DNA from: Dethiobacter alkaliphilus
GTDB lineage: Bacteria; Bacillota; Dethiobacteria; DTU022; UBA8154
Assembly (NCBI GenBank): GCA_016841605.1
Contig: JAENYV010000001.1
Coordinates: 1 to 64,000 of the forward strand
DNA: 64,000 bases
Direction of reading: 5' to 3'
The first letter of the stretch is position 1; every line of letters begins with the position of its first letter. The translations under genes were made by a program, and so were the position numbers. The notes beneath the pieces were generated by a model. It was not told where the DNA came from, did no database searches, and saw only the letters and a list, made by a program, of their open reading frames with translations. Shown in pieces: positions 54,692-63,703 of this stretch.

Positions 54692-55744
54692 ATGGATTAC
54701 CGTCAGGCCGGAGACAGGATTCGCAGGGGGGAGATTCATTCCCTCTATCTCTTTAGCGGGCCGGAGGAATATCTCAAAGAGGAGCTTTTACAAGACATTC
54801 TATTAATTCTGCAAAATAAAGGTACTAATTTCTCTTTAGAGAGAATTAATGCTAATACTCTGGAAAAAGGTATTCCGGAGCTTATTCGAGAGTTACGGCA
54901 GGCGACCATTCAGACATCTCTCCTCTCCGAAGGTAGAATTATTTGGGTTTATAATTCCTCTCTTTTTTCTCCGACCAAGAAGGATACTGCCAAAAAGAAG
55001 GACAAATCGGCTGAAGGTGAAAAAGAAATTCTGACGCTGATAGAGCAGGGTTTTTCCGATGTGATACTTATTTTTTCCGTTCCTCAGGTGGACAAGAGGA
55101 AAAAAATAGTGAAGATGTTTGAAAGGGCCGGAAAGTTTATTGACTTTCCGGCTTTAAAAGGATCTGCCTTGCTGAAATGGTTGACTGACCGTCTGGCCGC
55201 TGAAAATTTGGAGCCCGAAGATGGAGCTGTCCTTGAGTTGGTGGATCGGGCCGGGGAAAATTTAACTCTTTTGAACAATGAAATTGTAAAAATTAGCACA
55301 TACCTTTGCGGGAAAAAGACGGTATCAACGGAATTGGTCCGGCACCTGGTTCCTGGAAGCAGTCTGGGAAACATTTTTCAACTGACCGATGCCGTGGGTC
55401 GTAAAAACATGGACGAAGCTGTTCTGCACCTTTCCCGCATAATGCAAAATAACGAACATCCCCTGGTCATTCTTGCTATGATCGCCCGGCAATTTCGACT
55501 GCTTTTTCAACTTTGTTTATTACAGAAGAAAAATTTAACGCGTCGAGAAATTCTCGCCGCTGTAAAAATTCAACCCTTTCTTCTGGACAAGTTTCAAAAT
55601 CAAGCCAAAGAATATACTTCGGATTCTTTAGCGAAGATTATTTGCTATTTAAAGGAAACGGACAGCGCAATCAAAAGCGGCCGGTTGGAGGCAGGGGACG
55701 CGCTGGAGCAAATGGTCTTAAAGCTTACAGCCCGCTCGGTCTAG
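54692..55744 (+). CDS. holA: DNA polymerase III delta subunit
   Basis: 350 residues from ATG 54692 (GGAGGT 8 bases upstream). LYLFSGPEEYLKEELLQDIL, DVILIFSVPQVDKRKK, LTLLNNEIVKIS, IFQLTDAVGRKN, MIARQFRLLFQ. Opens the sliding clamp as part of the clamp loader. rpsT, often its neighbour, lies 2.6 kb on. Confidence 0.93.
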   Translation: MDYRQAGDRIRRGEIHSLYLFSGPEEYLKEELLQDILLILQNKGTNFSLERINANTLEKGIPELIRELRQATIQTSLLSEGRIIWVYNSSLFSPTKKDTAKKKDKSAEGEKEILTLIEQGFSDVILIFSVPQVDKRKKIVKMFERAGKFIDFPALKGSALLKWLTDRLAAENLEPEDGAVLELVDRAGENLTLLNNEIVKISTYLCGKKTVSTELVRHLVPGSSLGNIFQLTDAVGRKNMDEAVLHLSRIMQNNEHPLVILAMIARQFRLLFQLCLLQKKNLTRREILAAVKIQPFLLDKFQNQAKEYTSDSLAKIICYLKETDSAIKSGRLEAGDALEQMVLKLTARSV

Positions 55745-55786
55745 GTTAAATTAAGCTAAGCAATTTCAAAAGTCATTAAAAATAAG

Positions 55787-55860
55787 TTGACAAAATACTG
55801 ATTGCCATGTAAGATGAAAATGGGTCTCAGGTTGTCAAAATAGAATGAGAATGATTATTA
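55787..55860 (+). promoter_or_regulatory. feo promoter with Fur box
   Basis: TTGACA (55787-55792), 17 bases, TAAGAT (55810-55815). Downstream TGAGAATGATTATTA (55846-55860) matches the Fur core TGATAATnATTATCA with two mismatches. Iron repression is implied. Confidence 0.7.
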
Positions 55861-55897
55861 CTACTATAAGTAATTATTTTTGTCTGGAGGGGTTTAA

Positions 55898-56167
55898 ATG
55901 ACACTGGCACAGGCTGAAAAAGGTGAAAAACTTATTATTCGCAGTATTGACGATTCCGAAATGAGGATGAAGGCGATCCGTTTTGGTGTCATGGAAGGCG
56001 CGGAAGTGATCTGTGCCGAGACATTGCCTTCCGGACCGGTTGTAATCCGCAAAGGCCGCCAGGAACTGGCTGTGGGCCGCGGCCTTGCCCAAAATATCAC
56101 TGTTGAGCGGATTGCCGGTGCACAACACCGGAGAAGACATGGTCGTTTACACGGAGAATTTTTTTAA
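55898..56167 (+). CDS. feoA: FeoA iron-transport accessory protein
   Basis: 89 residues with the SH3-like fold: MTLAQAEKGEKLIIRSID, MKAIRFGVMEGAEV, VVIRKGRQELAVGRGLAQNI. An unusual basic His/Arg tail (QHRRRHGRLHGEFF) follows. CTGGAGGGG precedes ATG 55898. Confidence 0.9.
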   Translation: MTLAQAEKGEKLIIRSIDDSEMRMKAIRFGVMEGAEVICAETLPSGPVVIRKGRQELAVGRGLAQNITVERIAGAQHRRRHGRLHGEFF

Positions 56168-56211
56168 TTTGTCGTTATAATAACTCAGGTTTTTAGGCGT
56201 AGTAAGGGACG

Positions 56212-58068
56212 GTGAAGAGGATGGGGTTTCTTGAAATCAGCAAATCAATAAAAATTTCACCTGGTGCAAAAAAAATAGTGCTCGCCGGTAACCCCAATGT
56301 TGGTAAATCAGTTTTTTTTAACGCTTTGACCAACCGTTATGTGGATGTTTCTAATTTTCCGGGAACGACAGTGGACATCAGTTACAGCCCTTTGGGTAAC
56401 GACATATTAATAGATACACCCGGTATTTATGGTGTTTCTTCATTTAATGACGAAGAAAGAGTTGCCAGAGATGTGCTCATACAGGCCGATGTCGTTATTA
56501 ATATTGTTGACGCTCTGCATCTGGAAAGGGATTTATTTCTCACCCAGCAGATTATTGATTTGGGTATACCTATGGTTGTCTCCTTAAATATGATGGATGA
56601 AGCCGGAAAGAATGGTTTGGATATTGATATCCGGATTTTGGAAAGGGAACTTGGTGTGCCTGTTATTCCGACGGTTGCCGTTGAGGGGAAGGGGATTCAG
56701 GAGATCAAGAATGCTTTATCCCTGGCGTCTATGGGGAAAAAAGTGCCGCAGATTGCCGCGTTGCTTGAGCCTGTCCGATCTTTTTTTAAAACCCCCGGAG
56801 AAGCGCTTTTATATCTGGAAGAAGATCCTCTGGTCGAAGTTCCCGCAGCACTACCCCGGCAGTCAAAAAAGCAGGAAGAGATCTACATGCAAAGACGTCT
56901 CAGGGTTAATGAGATTACATCGAAGGCTGTTCGGGAAACAATGGAAGGAGCCTCGTTTTCTGCACGCCTGGGGCAGCTTACGCTCCAGGTTATCCCCGGC
57001 ATACCGTTTCTATTAATAAGTTTGCTTGCCGTTTATTATTTTGTTGGGGTTTTTATCGCTCAGGTAGTGGTTGGCTTTACTGAAGGGGTGGTTATGGAGG
57101 AGTACTATAGCCCCTTTATGGAGAACCTGGTAGCAAAGGTTTTTTCTCTGCACTCTCTTCCCGGTTATATACTGGCAGGAGAATATGGAATTCTAACTTT
57201 AACTGTTGTTTATCTCTTGGGATTGCTTATGCCGCTTGTCGCAGGTTTTTATTTTAGCCTTTCCATTATGGAAGATTCCGGATATTTGCCCAGGGTTGCT
57301 ACACTGACAGATCGCGTTCTGGTCAAAATGGGATTGAACGGCCGGGCAATTATTCCCATTATTCTTGGTCTCGGATGTGTAACTATGGCGGCGATCACTA
57401 CCCGGCTTTTAGGGTCTCAAAGGGAGCGGATCATCGCCACAGCCCTGCTGGGGATCGCTATCCCCTGTTCGGCACAATTAGGTGTTATTTTAGGTATGGT
57501 CTCTCCCCTGGGTATAGGCTATCTTTTCCTTTACCTGGCGGTGATTATCGGGGTTTTTATTCTTCTGGGGTTGGTTATGGCCAGGGTTCTGCCGGGTCGT
57601 TCAACGGATTTGCTCATTGATTTGCCTCCGTTGCGCCTTCCCCAGTTGAAGAACGTTTTGAATAAAACGTATCACCGTACTGGACATTTTTTAAAGGAGG
57701 CTACCCCTCTTTTTGCTCTCGGTGCGCTTATTATCAGTCTTTTAAATATTTCAGGAATTCTTATTTCTATTCAGAATTTATTAAGTCCTCTGGTAAGCGG
57801 GTGGATGAAGTTGCCCCGTGAAGCATCAACTGCTTTTATTATGGGTATTGTCCGCAGAGATTTTGGGGCTGCCGGTCTTTATTCTCTCAATATGGATTCG
57901 GGGCAGACCCTGGTGTCCTTGGTAGCTATTACCCTGTTTGTGCCTTGCATCGCCTCTGTTCTAGTTATTTTTAAGGAGCGGGGGATTAAAGACGGTCTTT
58001 TAATCTGGGTAGGTTCCTTTTTTACAGCCTTTTTGGTAGGTGGTATTCTGGCTGCCTTTCTAGTCTAA
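56212..58068 (+). CDS. feoB: FeoB ferrous iron transporter
   Basis: 618 residues. N-terminal G domain: GNPNVGKSVFF (G1), NFPGTTVD (G2), DTPGIYG (G3), NMMDEA (G4). From about residue 260 several membrane segments, with GCVTMAAITTRLL and the second gate region FIMGIVRRDFGAAGLYSL. Imports Fe2+ across the membrane. GTG 56212 or ATG 56221; AAGGGA fits either poorly. Confidence 0.94.
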   Translation: MKRMGFLEISKSIKISPGAKKIVLAGNPNVGKSVFFNALTNRYVDVSNFPGTTVDISYSPLGNDILIDTPGIYGVSSFNDEERVARDVLIQADVVINIVDALHLERDLFLTQQIIDLGIPMVVSLNMMDEAGKNGLDIDIRILERELGVPVIPTVAVEGKGIQEIKNALSLASMGKKVPQIAALLEPVRSFFKTPGEALLYLEEDPLVEVPAALPRQSKKQEEIYMQRRLRVNEITSKAVRETMEGASFSARLGQLTLQVIPGIPFLLISLLAVYYFVGVFIAQVVVGFTEGVVMEEYYSPFMENLVAKVFSLHSLPGYILAGEYGILTLTVVYLLGLLMPLVAGFYFSLSIMEDSGYLPRVATLTDRVLVKMGLNGRAIIPIILGLGCVTMAAITTRLLGSQRERIIATALLGIAIPCSAQLGVILGMVSPLGIGYLFLYLAVIIGVFILLGLVMARVLPGRSTDLLIDLPPLRLPQLKNVLNKTYHRTGHFLKEATPLFALGALIISLLNISGILISIQNLLSPLVSGWMKLPREASTAFIMGIVRRDFGAAGLYSLNMDSGQTLVSLVAITLFVPCIASVLVIFKERGIKDGLLIWVGSFFTAFLVGGILAAFLV

Positions 58069-58104
58069 TTTTTAAGTAAAATATTAGGAAAAGGATGTCT
58101 GATT

Positions 58105-58278
58105 ATGGTAAAAGCAAAACCCGGCAAGTGTCCGCGTTGTGGTTACCTTCTGCCCCAAAAAGATATGCTTCGCTGTCCGCGTTGCAATACAAGTATTGCT
58201 GAAAAATGTGCGGACTGTTCGGGCTGCGGTCCGGTTTTATGGGGAAAAAGAGAGGAATGCAAGAAAGAAGAAAAGTAA
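58105..58278 (+). CDS. Small zinc-ribbon protein
   Basis: 57 residues with CPRC, CPRC and C-A-D-C-S-G-C clusters, ending in a Lys/Glu tail. Two Cys pairs can form a zinc ribbon. AAAAGGA lies 10 bases before ATG 58105. It follows feoB by 36 bases and so probably belongs to the feo operon; it could also bind iron. Confidence 0.75.
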   Translation: MVKAKPGKCPRCGYLLPQKDMLRCPRCNTSIAEKCADCSGCGPVLWGKREECKKEEK

Positions 58279-58289
58279 TTCCAGGAGAA

Positions 58290-58335
58290 AAATAAAAAGG
58301 GTCTACCTGGCAGATGGTAGACTCTTTCATTCTTT
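58290..58335. terminator. Two-way terminator between feo and rpsT
   Basis: AAAGGGTCTACC (58296-58307) with GGTAGACTCTTT (58316-58327), one G-T, flanked by A and T runs. Confidence 0.85.
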
Positions 58336-58343
58336 TAAGCTAA

Positions 58344-58616
58344 TTAAATAGCCTGTTGGCTTTGGTTTAACTTTTTGGCCAGACGGGATTTCTTCCTGGC
58401 TGCGGTCTTTTTGTGTATAACTCCCTTAGAAGCAGCTTTATCGATTACCCTGCCGACAGAAATCAAGTTTTGACGGGCAGTTTCTTTATCTTCTTCTCCC
58501 AGAGAATTCATAAAATTCCGTACGGTGTTTTTAATCTTAGATTTTACCTGCTTGTTGCGCTGTCTTCTTACTTCAGACTGTCTGATGCGCTTAAGGGCTG
58601 ATCTTGTATTGGCCAT
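58344..58616 (-). CDS. rpsT: 30S ribosomal protein S20
   Basis: 90 residues, standard length: ANTRSALKRIRQSEVRRQRNK, DKAASKGVIHKKTAARKKSRL. Three-helix RNA-binding protein. CGGAGGTGA precedes ATG 58616. Confidence 0.97.
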   Translation of the reverse strand: MANTRSALKRIRQSEVRRQRNKQVKSKIKNTVRNFMNSLGEEDKETARQNLISVGRVIDKAASKGVIHKKTAARKKSRLAKKLNQSQQAI

Positions 58617-58645
58617 CGTGTCACCTCCGTTTTCATGCAGCCTTC

Positions 58646-58674
58646 ATTTTATCATGTTTACATGTAAAAAGCAA
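58646..58674 (-). promoter_or_regulatory. SigA promoter of rpsT
   Basis: On the minus strand TTGCTT (58674-58669), 17 bases, TAAAAT (58651-58646). Confidence 0.65.
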
Positions 58675-58819
58675 ATAAAAATCAGCTGTAACTGTATAAA
58701 AATTATCAGAATTACATGTCCGCGGTATTTTTTTCTTTATTAAAGCATATTACTGTACTGATTGGATATGCTATTTAAAAGAAATAACCCCTGAGGGTTC
58801 AAGTAAGGAGGTGCGAGGC

Positions 58820-59161
58820 TTGCGTTCATCAAGTTGGGTCGGTTTGATTGTTCGTTTTATCGTTTCTGCACTGGTTTTAATGCTGGTAAGTTTCCTTCTC
58901 CCGGGTTTTGCGCTGCTTTCTTTTGGCCAGGCTTTGATTGCAGCGGTTGTTATCGCGGTGTTGGGCTTTATTGTGGAAAGCCTTTTCGGTAAAAGAGTTT
59001 CTCCTCAAAATCGTGGCATTGTCGGATTTTTAACAGCTGCTGTGGTTATCTACATTTCTCAGTTTATTGTTCCCGGAATGAGTATTACCATCCTTGGGGC
59101 CTTGCTGGCGGCAATTATTATCGGGGTAGTTGACCTCTTTGTTCCCACAGAATTGCGTTAA
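58820..59161 (+). CDS. Holin-4_2-like membrane protein
   Basis: 113 residues with four membrane segments: IVRFIVSALVLMLVSFLLPG, ALIAAVVIAVLGFIV, a segment near VGFLTAAVVIYISQFIVPGM, and ILGALLAAIIIGVVDLFVP. Fits the Phage_holin_4_2 superfamily of chromosomal proteins. TTG 58820 is 6 bases from AAGGAGGTG; GTG 58811 is part of that site. Confidence 0.8.
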   Translation: MRSSSWVGLIVRFIVSALVLMLVSFLLPGFALLSFGQALIAAVVIAVLGFIVESLFGKRVSPQNRGIVGFLTAAVVIYISQFIVPGMSITILGALLAAIIIGVVDLFVPTELR

Positions 59162-59213
59162 TCCATTAGTTACCTATTAAGGCAAAACCAACAATTAAAA
59201 AAGCATTTTTTTT

Positions 59214-59252
59214 AAAAAACAGCCCCTTTTGATAGAAGGGACTGTTTTTTTA
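59214..59252 (+). terminator. Terminator after the holin-like gene
   Basis: AACAG-C-CCCTT pairs with AAGGG-A-CTGTT (59218-59228 with 59236-59246), then T. Confidence 0.9.
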
Positions 59253-59346
59253 TATCTTGAACGGAAATGTAAATTCCTGTACAATAAAGAAGAAAAAACA
59301 AAAGAAGAAAATGTTTTTATCTTATTTTATTGAAAGGGATGTTCTT

Positions 59347-60327
59347 ATGCTCGTGCCGGTTAAAGAATTAAAGGTTGGCATGAAATTGGCCCAGGATATC
59401 TTTTGCTCAAAGACAAACAGACGGCTACTCAGCAAAGGGCATAAGCTAACAGGCTTAAGCATCGCCATTATAAACGGGCGTGGTGAGTATGAACAACTGG
59501 AAATTGCCGAAGAAGAGGAAAAAAAGCAAATAGTAATTAATATTAAGCAAATTGTCGAGGAGATACCTGAGCTGTTCATGTCTCCTGTGCAGAAAAATAT
59601 GTATCACAATCTTTACAAGGCGGTGCAATCTTTTGTTCAGGCTGAAAACAATTATAATTGGGATTTATGCCGAATTAACATAAAAAAGTTTTTAAATTTA
59701 AATTATGATAGGATTAACGATTTTCTTTACGTCGTACACTGTGTTCCTGCCATAACAATTTTAACGGCCCGCATTATTAACTCAATGATCCAGGCTTCCA
59801 TCCTTTTAAAGCAGGTAAAAACCGGATTTGAAGATATCTATCGGGTTTGTCAGGCGACATTATTTGCTTATATCGGTTTAAAGAAATTTAATGATGAAGA
59901 TGATGAGCATATTAAATACGGACTTAAATTGTTAAAATCACTGGACCACGGAGTAACGGAGGATGTCCTGGAGGCGGTTGCTCAACATCATGAACGCCTG
60001 GATGGCTCAGGTTTTCCTGAAGGGGCAGGTGAGGTTCATCTCTGGGCTCAAGTTTTGGGAATTTGTGACGAGTACAACCAGTTCGTCTATCAAAGCATTC
60101 AGGAAGAAACCTTTGAAGAGAGGCCTTACTGGTTTAATAAGTTTGAACCGGAAATCATACAGCTTTTTTCCAAATCAATCACCGATATCAGTACACGCTG
60201 TTTTACGACAGAAGACGGAAAAATTGGTAAGATAATTTTTGCCAGAAATATTGAAAAGCCGATTGTAATGGTTGAGTCGGAAAAAGATTTTCGCGGTTGG
60301 AAATTTTCTATTTTGGAAAAAAAATAA
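59347..60327 (+). CDS. Degenerate HD-GYP domain protein
   Basis: 326 residues from ATG 59347 (AAAGGGATG upstream). N-terminal DUF3391-like part (VPVKELKVGMKLAQDIF). In the HD-GYP part HHERLDGSGFPEGAG is intact, but the HD-x-GK motif is replaced by AYIGLK and the next metal His by Tyr. So c-di-GMP cleavage is unlikely; a binding role is possible. Confidence 0.85.
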   Translation: MLVPVKELKVGMKLAQDIFCSKTNRRLLSKGHKLTGLSIAIINGRGEYEQLEIAEEEEKKQIVINIKQIVEEIPELFMSPVQKNMYHNLYKAVQSFVQAENNYNWDLCRINIKKFLNLNYDRINDFLYVVHCVPAITILTARIINSMIQASILLKQVKTGFEDIYRVCQATLFAYIGLKKFNDEDDEHIKYGLKLLKSLDHGVTEDVLEAVAQHHERLDGSGFPEGAGEVHLWAQVLGICDEYNQFVYQSIQEETFEERPYWFNKFEPEIIQLFSKSITDISTRCFTTEDGKIGKIIFARNIEKPIVMVESEKDFRGWKFSILEKK

Positions 60328-60364
60328 ATAGGTCAAGGATAATTTACCGGGAAAGAAAGGTAAC

Positions 60365-60391
60365 ACCATTTAATGGTGCATGAATATAATG
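60365..60391 (+). promoter_or_regulatory. Possible SigK-type promoter
   Basis: AC, 16 bases, AATATAATG. Similar flanking sequence recurs at 61505-61532. Confidence 0.45.
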
Positions 60392-60438
60392 TAATGAAAT
60401 GTAGTCCATCAGCTTTATATAAAAAAGGAGGAAGATTG

Positions 60439-60681
60439 ATGAAATATCAAGAGAAATATTTCGGTTATAAAGATGAATGTCTTGAAAACATGAAAATTAT
60501 CGTCTCTAAATTAGCTGAAGAAACACTGGAAGTCGAAAATCAGAAAGTTGAGGTTCCTGATACGGAACTGGGGTTTAAAGTAAAATATGAGGAAGATATT
60601 GAAGGAGGCCAATTAGTACTCAAAATCACCTGGTCTTCCGGAATAGAAGAGGAAGAGGAAGAAGAGGAAGGGGAAGAATAA
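60439..60681 (+). CDS. Small acidic protein, amphi-Trp-like
   Basis: 80 residues: LENMKIIVSKLAEETLEV, VPDTELGFKVKYEED, LVLKITWSS, then a run of Glu. The helix plus strands ending in a Trp strand resemble amphi-Trp domains. AAAGGAGG precedes ATG 60439. Sits beside cotE, probably a spore protein. Confidence 0.6.
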   Translation: MKYQEKYFGYKDECLENMKIIVSKLAEETLEVENQKVEVPDTELGFKVKYEEDIEGGQLVLKITWSSGIEEEEEEEEGEE

Positions 60682-60698
60682 CATAGTTTTAATATATG

Positions 60699-60732
60699 AA
60701 AAAAAGAGGGATTAAACCCCTCTTTTTTTTCG
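60699..60732. terminator. Two-way terminator before cotE
   Basis: AAAAAGAGGG with CCCTCTTTTT around loop ATTAAAC, T8 on plus and A run on the other side. Confidence 0.9.
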
Positions 60733-60796
60733 TAATTAAGTAAGAGCATAGAATATATGCTCTTACTTTAATATTACTTTTCTTTATTATTATTTT

Positions 60797-61387
60797 TTAA
60801 TCAACGTCATCATAATCTACATTATCTCCGTTTTCGGAAGTAGAATTTCCGTCTTGTTTATTTTTCTTATCTAATGTATATGATAAAACATTTATTTTGA
60901 CTTCCCCCATAATTTCTACACCCAGTTCATATTCGACTTGTATGGCAATTTTAGGTGCGCCGGCTTTATTTACAATCATGCTTCCCAGGAAAACAGGCTC
61001 TTTGCTGATCCAGGCTGTAATATGTTTATTGAAAAACTCGTCTTCAGCATAATTTTCGCTTTCTAAAGTTTCTACGGGTACGATTTCTGAAAATTTTAAA
61101 TTGCTTTTAGCTACAGTGGTATCTCCGTCGACTTCATACCAAACATGCAGTTCAAATTCCCCATCGATCCTGATTTGTATACTTTTTTTGGGAGAGCCCT
61201 CAAAATTCTTTTCTTTAATTTTCGCCTTTTTAATAGTACAGCCTAAAACACGATTTGGTTCGACATTTTCTTTAGGATTAATATATACTGTGGTTTGACA
61301 TGTTTGCACGGCTCTTCCACAAACCGCTTTAGTTACAATAGTTCTCATAGCATTTGTATACTGAATTTTATTATTCATATTCTTCAT
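60797..61387 (-). CDS. cotE: Outer spore coat protein CotE
   Basis: Morphogenetic protein that assembles the outer coat around the forespore. 196 residues: TIVTKAVCGRAVQTCQTTVYI, RVLGCTI, FELHVWYEVDGDTTVAKSNLKF, then VEYELGVEIMGEVKINV and an acidic Asp/Asn tail, matching CotE (PF10628). ATG 61387 is 8 bases from AGGAGG; GTG 61396 overlaps it. Confidence 0.92.
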   Translation of the reverse strand: MKNMNNKIQYTNAMRTIVTKAVCGRAVQTCQTTVYINPKENVEPNRVLGCTIKKAKIKEKNFEGSPKKSIQIRIDGEFELHVWYEVDGDTTVAKSNLKFSEIVPVETLESENYAEDEFFNKHITAWISKEPVFLGSMIVNKAGAPKIAIQVEYELGVEIMGEVKINVLSYTLDKKNKQDGNSTSENGDNVDYDDVD

Positions 61388-61435
61388 TACATACACCTCC
61401 TATTCATTAAGAAATAAATCTTTTTCTTATTATAA

Positions 61436-61463
61436 TATTCTATGAAGATAAGAAGTGCTATAT
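61436..61463 (-). promoter_or_regulatory. SigE-type promoter of cotE
   Basis: On the minus strand ATAT (61463-61460), 15 bases, CATAGAATA (61444-61436). CotE is SigE-controlled in B. subtilis. Confidence 0.55.
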
Positions 61464-61504
61464 AAGTAATAATTTTAAAATAATACCTGAAACACGAGAA
61501 CGTA

Positions 61505-61532
61505 ACATCTTTAATGGCGAAAGAATACAATG
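61505..61532 (+). promoter_or_regulatory. SigK-type promoter of the cotS genes
   Basis: AC, 17 bases, AATACAATG. About 100 bases before the gene. Confidence 0.5.
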
Positions 61533-61630
61533 TAATGTAAAGGAAATAAAGTGAGAGGAAAATTTTTAACTAAACTTCTAATTGGAACAGGGGGAGTAGT
61601 TCCCTCTTTTTTTTTAAGGGAGGAAACAAA

Positions 61631-62665
61631 ATGGCCAATAGCCTTATGGAAGATATCAAAGAAGTCTTAAAAGAATATGATATTGAGGTCTTAAACATTA
61701 AAACAGAATCTTACAAAGGAAAAAAAGGAGTATGGTGGATTAAAACACCAAAAGGAAATAAAATCCTTAAGCAACAAGCTTATTCTTCAAAGACTTTAGA
61801 ATTTATCATTGCCGCTGTGGAGTATTTAATTAGCAACGGCATTCATATACCGGAAATATACAAAACAAAGCAAGGAGAGAAATATGTTCTCTTCAATAAA
61901 ACCTGTTATGTATTAAGTGAAGCGATCGAAGGTAAAAATCTTGATTATGGAAGCTCCGAAAATATGCAAAGAGTTGTTCAGGAACTGGCTAAATTTCATA
62001 AAGCTTCTCAGGGATTTGAACCACCAGCCAATGCTAAAATTCGGACACATTTGGGCGGATGGATTGATAAATATCAAGAGCAAGCAAAAAAACTAAAAGG
62101 TTATTTTGAACTTGAATGTTCCAAGAGCAGTCATACAAAGTTTGGAGAGGTTATTATCAAAGAATTTCCATTTTTTTATGAAAGAATGGAGAGAACGATT
62201 ATGGAATCAGATCAGCCTATATATCATAATTGGGTGGAAGCAATAAGGCAAACAGGAGGCTTATGTCATCAGGATTTTACGGCAGGCAATCTTATTTTGG
62301 ATAAAAGAAATAGAATCTACGTTCTGGATACGGATTCTATTACGTTTGATATACCGCTCAGGGATATTAGAAAATTGTTGAATAAAATTGTTAAAAGAAA
62401 AGGACAGTGGGATCTGATGCCGGTTAGAGATATTTTAATATGGTATCAGCGACAAAATCCTTTGCAAGATTGGCAGTGGCAGCTGTTAAGGCCGACATTA
62501 TCATATCCGCACTTATTTGTTGGAATTATGAGTAAATATTATGAAAAAAGAGAGGAAACCTGGACAGAAGGAAAATATTTGCAAAGATTAAATGAAATGA
62601 TCAACATTGAAAAATCAAAAGAGCCCATCATAAATAATGAAGCTCTGTTTTTTCCGCTGTCGTAG
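61631..62665 (+). CDS. CotS-family spore coat kinase-like protein
   Basis: 344 residues of the aminoglycoside-phosphotransferase-like fold: KGVWWIKTPKGNKILKQQ with ATP-site Lys, YVLSEAIEGKNLDYG, LCHQDFTAGNLILD as the catalytic HxDxxxxN loop, YVLDTDS as the metal Asp. All key residues are present, so it may be an active kinase. Leader includes an AAGGGAGG site. Followed by a relative after 16 bases. Confidence 0.9.
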   Translation: MANSLMEDIKEVLKEYDIEVLNIKTESYKGKKGVWWIKTPKGNKILKQQAYSSKTLEFIIAAVEYLISNGIHIPEIYKTKQGEKYVLFNKTCYVLSEAIEGKNLDYGSSENMQRVVQELAKFHKASQGFEPPANAKIRTHLGGWIDKYQEQAKKLKGYFELECSKSSHTKFGEVIIKEFPFFYERMERTIMESDQPIYHNWVEAIRQTGGLCHQDFTAGNLILDKRNRIYVLDTDSITFDIPLRDIRKLLNKIVKRKGQWDLMPVRDILIWYQRQNPLQDWQWQLLRPTLSYPHLFVGIMSKYYEKREETWTEGKYLQRLNEMINIEKSKEPIINNEALFFPLS

Positions 62666-62681
62666 TTAAGGAGGTATTTAA

Positions 62682-63692
62682 TTGCAATTGGAAAACGATA
62701 CGAAGAGCTTAAATACAACGGCTCAAAAGGTTTTATTACATTATGATATTACTCCGGAATCTCTAAGTATCATTCAGAACAATGGTTTAAAAACATTATG
62801 GAAGTTTACATGCAATAATGAAAATAAATGCTTAAAACGGTTAAAACATACCTGGGATAAGGCTTTGTTTACGGTAAATGCTCAAATTTATATCTACCGG
62901 ATGGGGGGATCTGTCCCAAAAGTTTACTTAAATCTTGAAGGAAAACCTATTACCGAATATAATGGGCAATTATTTGTCCTGTATGAATGGATTGAAGGAA
63001 GAGACTTTAATTTTGGCAGACCTTCCGATTTGCGTATGGCTATGGAAGGTTTAGCGGAATTTCATGTGCGATCAAAAGGATATACGGCACCGGAGGAGGC
63101 CAAAGTCTCTTCAAAACTTGGCAGGTGGCCTCACCAGTACGAATCCATGATTAGTAGAATGTTGAAATGGAAAAAGGAGGCTAAAGACAAGTCGCAAAAT
63201 CCGGTATATGCCGCTTATCTTCAATATATTGACAGTATGAAAAAAATTGGTGATATGGCAATTGATGCTTTACAGAAATCTTCTTATCATACTTTAACGG
63301 ATATTGCTTTAGAGAAATCGACTTTATGCCATCAGGATTACGGGGTAGGAAATGCGCTTCTTAAAGGGGATATCGTCTATGTTCTTGACCTGGATGGAAT
63401 AACTTATGATCTGCCAATGAGAGACTTACGAAAAATAATCGGTAAACGTATGGAAAAACTTGGAAAATGGGATAAAGAATTGATTCAAAAAATTGTCTTA
63501 TGGTATGGAAAAAACAATAAGCTTTCATCAGAAGAAAAGGCATTATTACAAATAGATTTACTTTTCCCGCACTGGTTTTTTGGGACTGTTAAAAATTTAT
63601 TTAAAAAAAATAAATTGCTTAAAGCCAGTGAAATCGTCGGAATTGGAGAATTTGAACAGAGTAAAATGTCTGTTATCAAAGATTTGTTTTAA
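62682..63692 (+). CDS. CotS-family spore coat kinase-like protein, second copy
   Basis: 336 residues: LWKFTCNNENKCLKRL, FVLYEWIEGRDFNFG, TLCHQDYGVGNALL, VYVLDLDGITYDLPMRDLRK. Tandem paralogue of the previous gene. TTG 62682 follows GGAGG. Confidence 0.9.
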   Translation: MQLENDTKSLNTTAQKVLLHYDITPESLSIIQNNGLKTLWKFTCNNENKCLKRLKHTWDKALFTVNAQIYIYRMGGSVPKVYLNLEGKPITEYNGQLFVLYEWIEGRDFNFGRPSDLRMAMEGLAEFHVRSKGYTAPEEAKVSSKLGRWPHQYESMISRMLKWKKEAKDKSQNPVYAAYLQYIDSMKKIGDMAIDALQKSSYHTLTDIALEKSTLCHQDYGVGNALLKGDIVYVLDLDGITYDLPMRDLRKIIGKRMEKLGKWDKELIQKIVLWYGKNNKLSSEEKALLQIDLLFPHWFFGTVKNLFKKNKLLKASEIVGIGEFEQSKMSVIKDLF

Positions 63693-63703
63693 GGAGGATT
63701 ATC

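Noticed and set aside
58820-59161. Holin-like gene as a sign of a prophage
   Set aside because: Phage_holin_4_2 proteins are common chromosomal membrane proteins, and no other phage gene is near.
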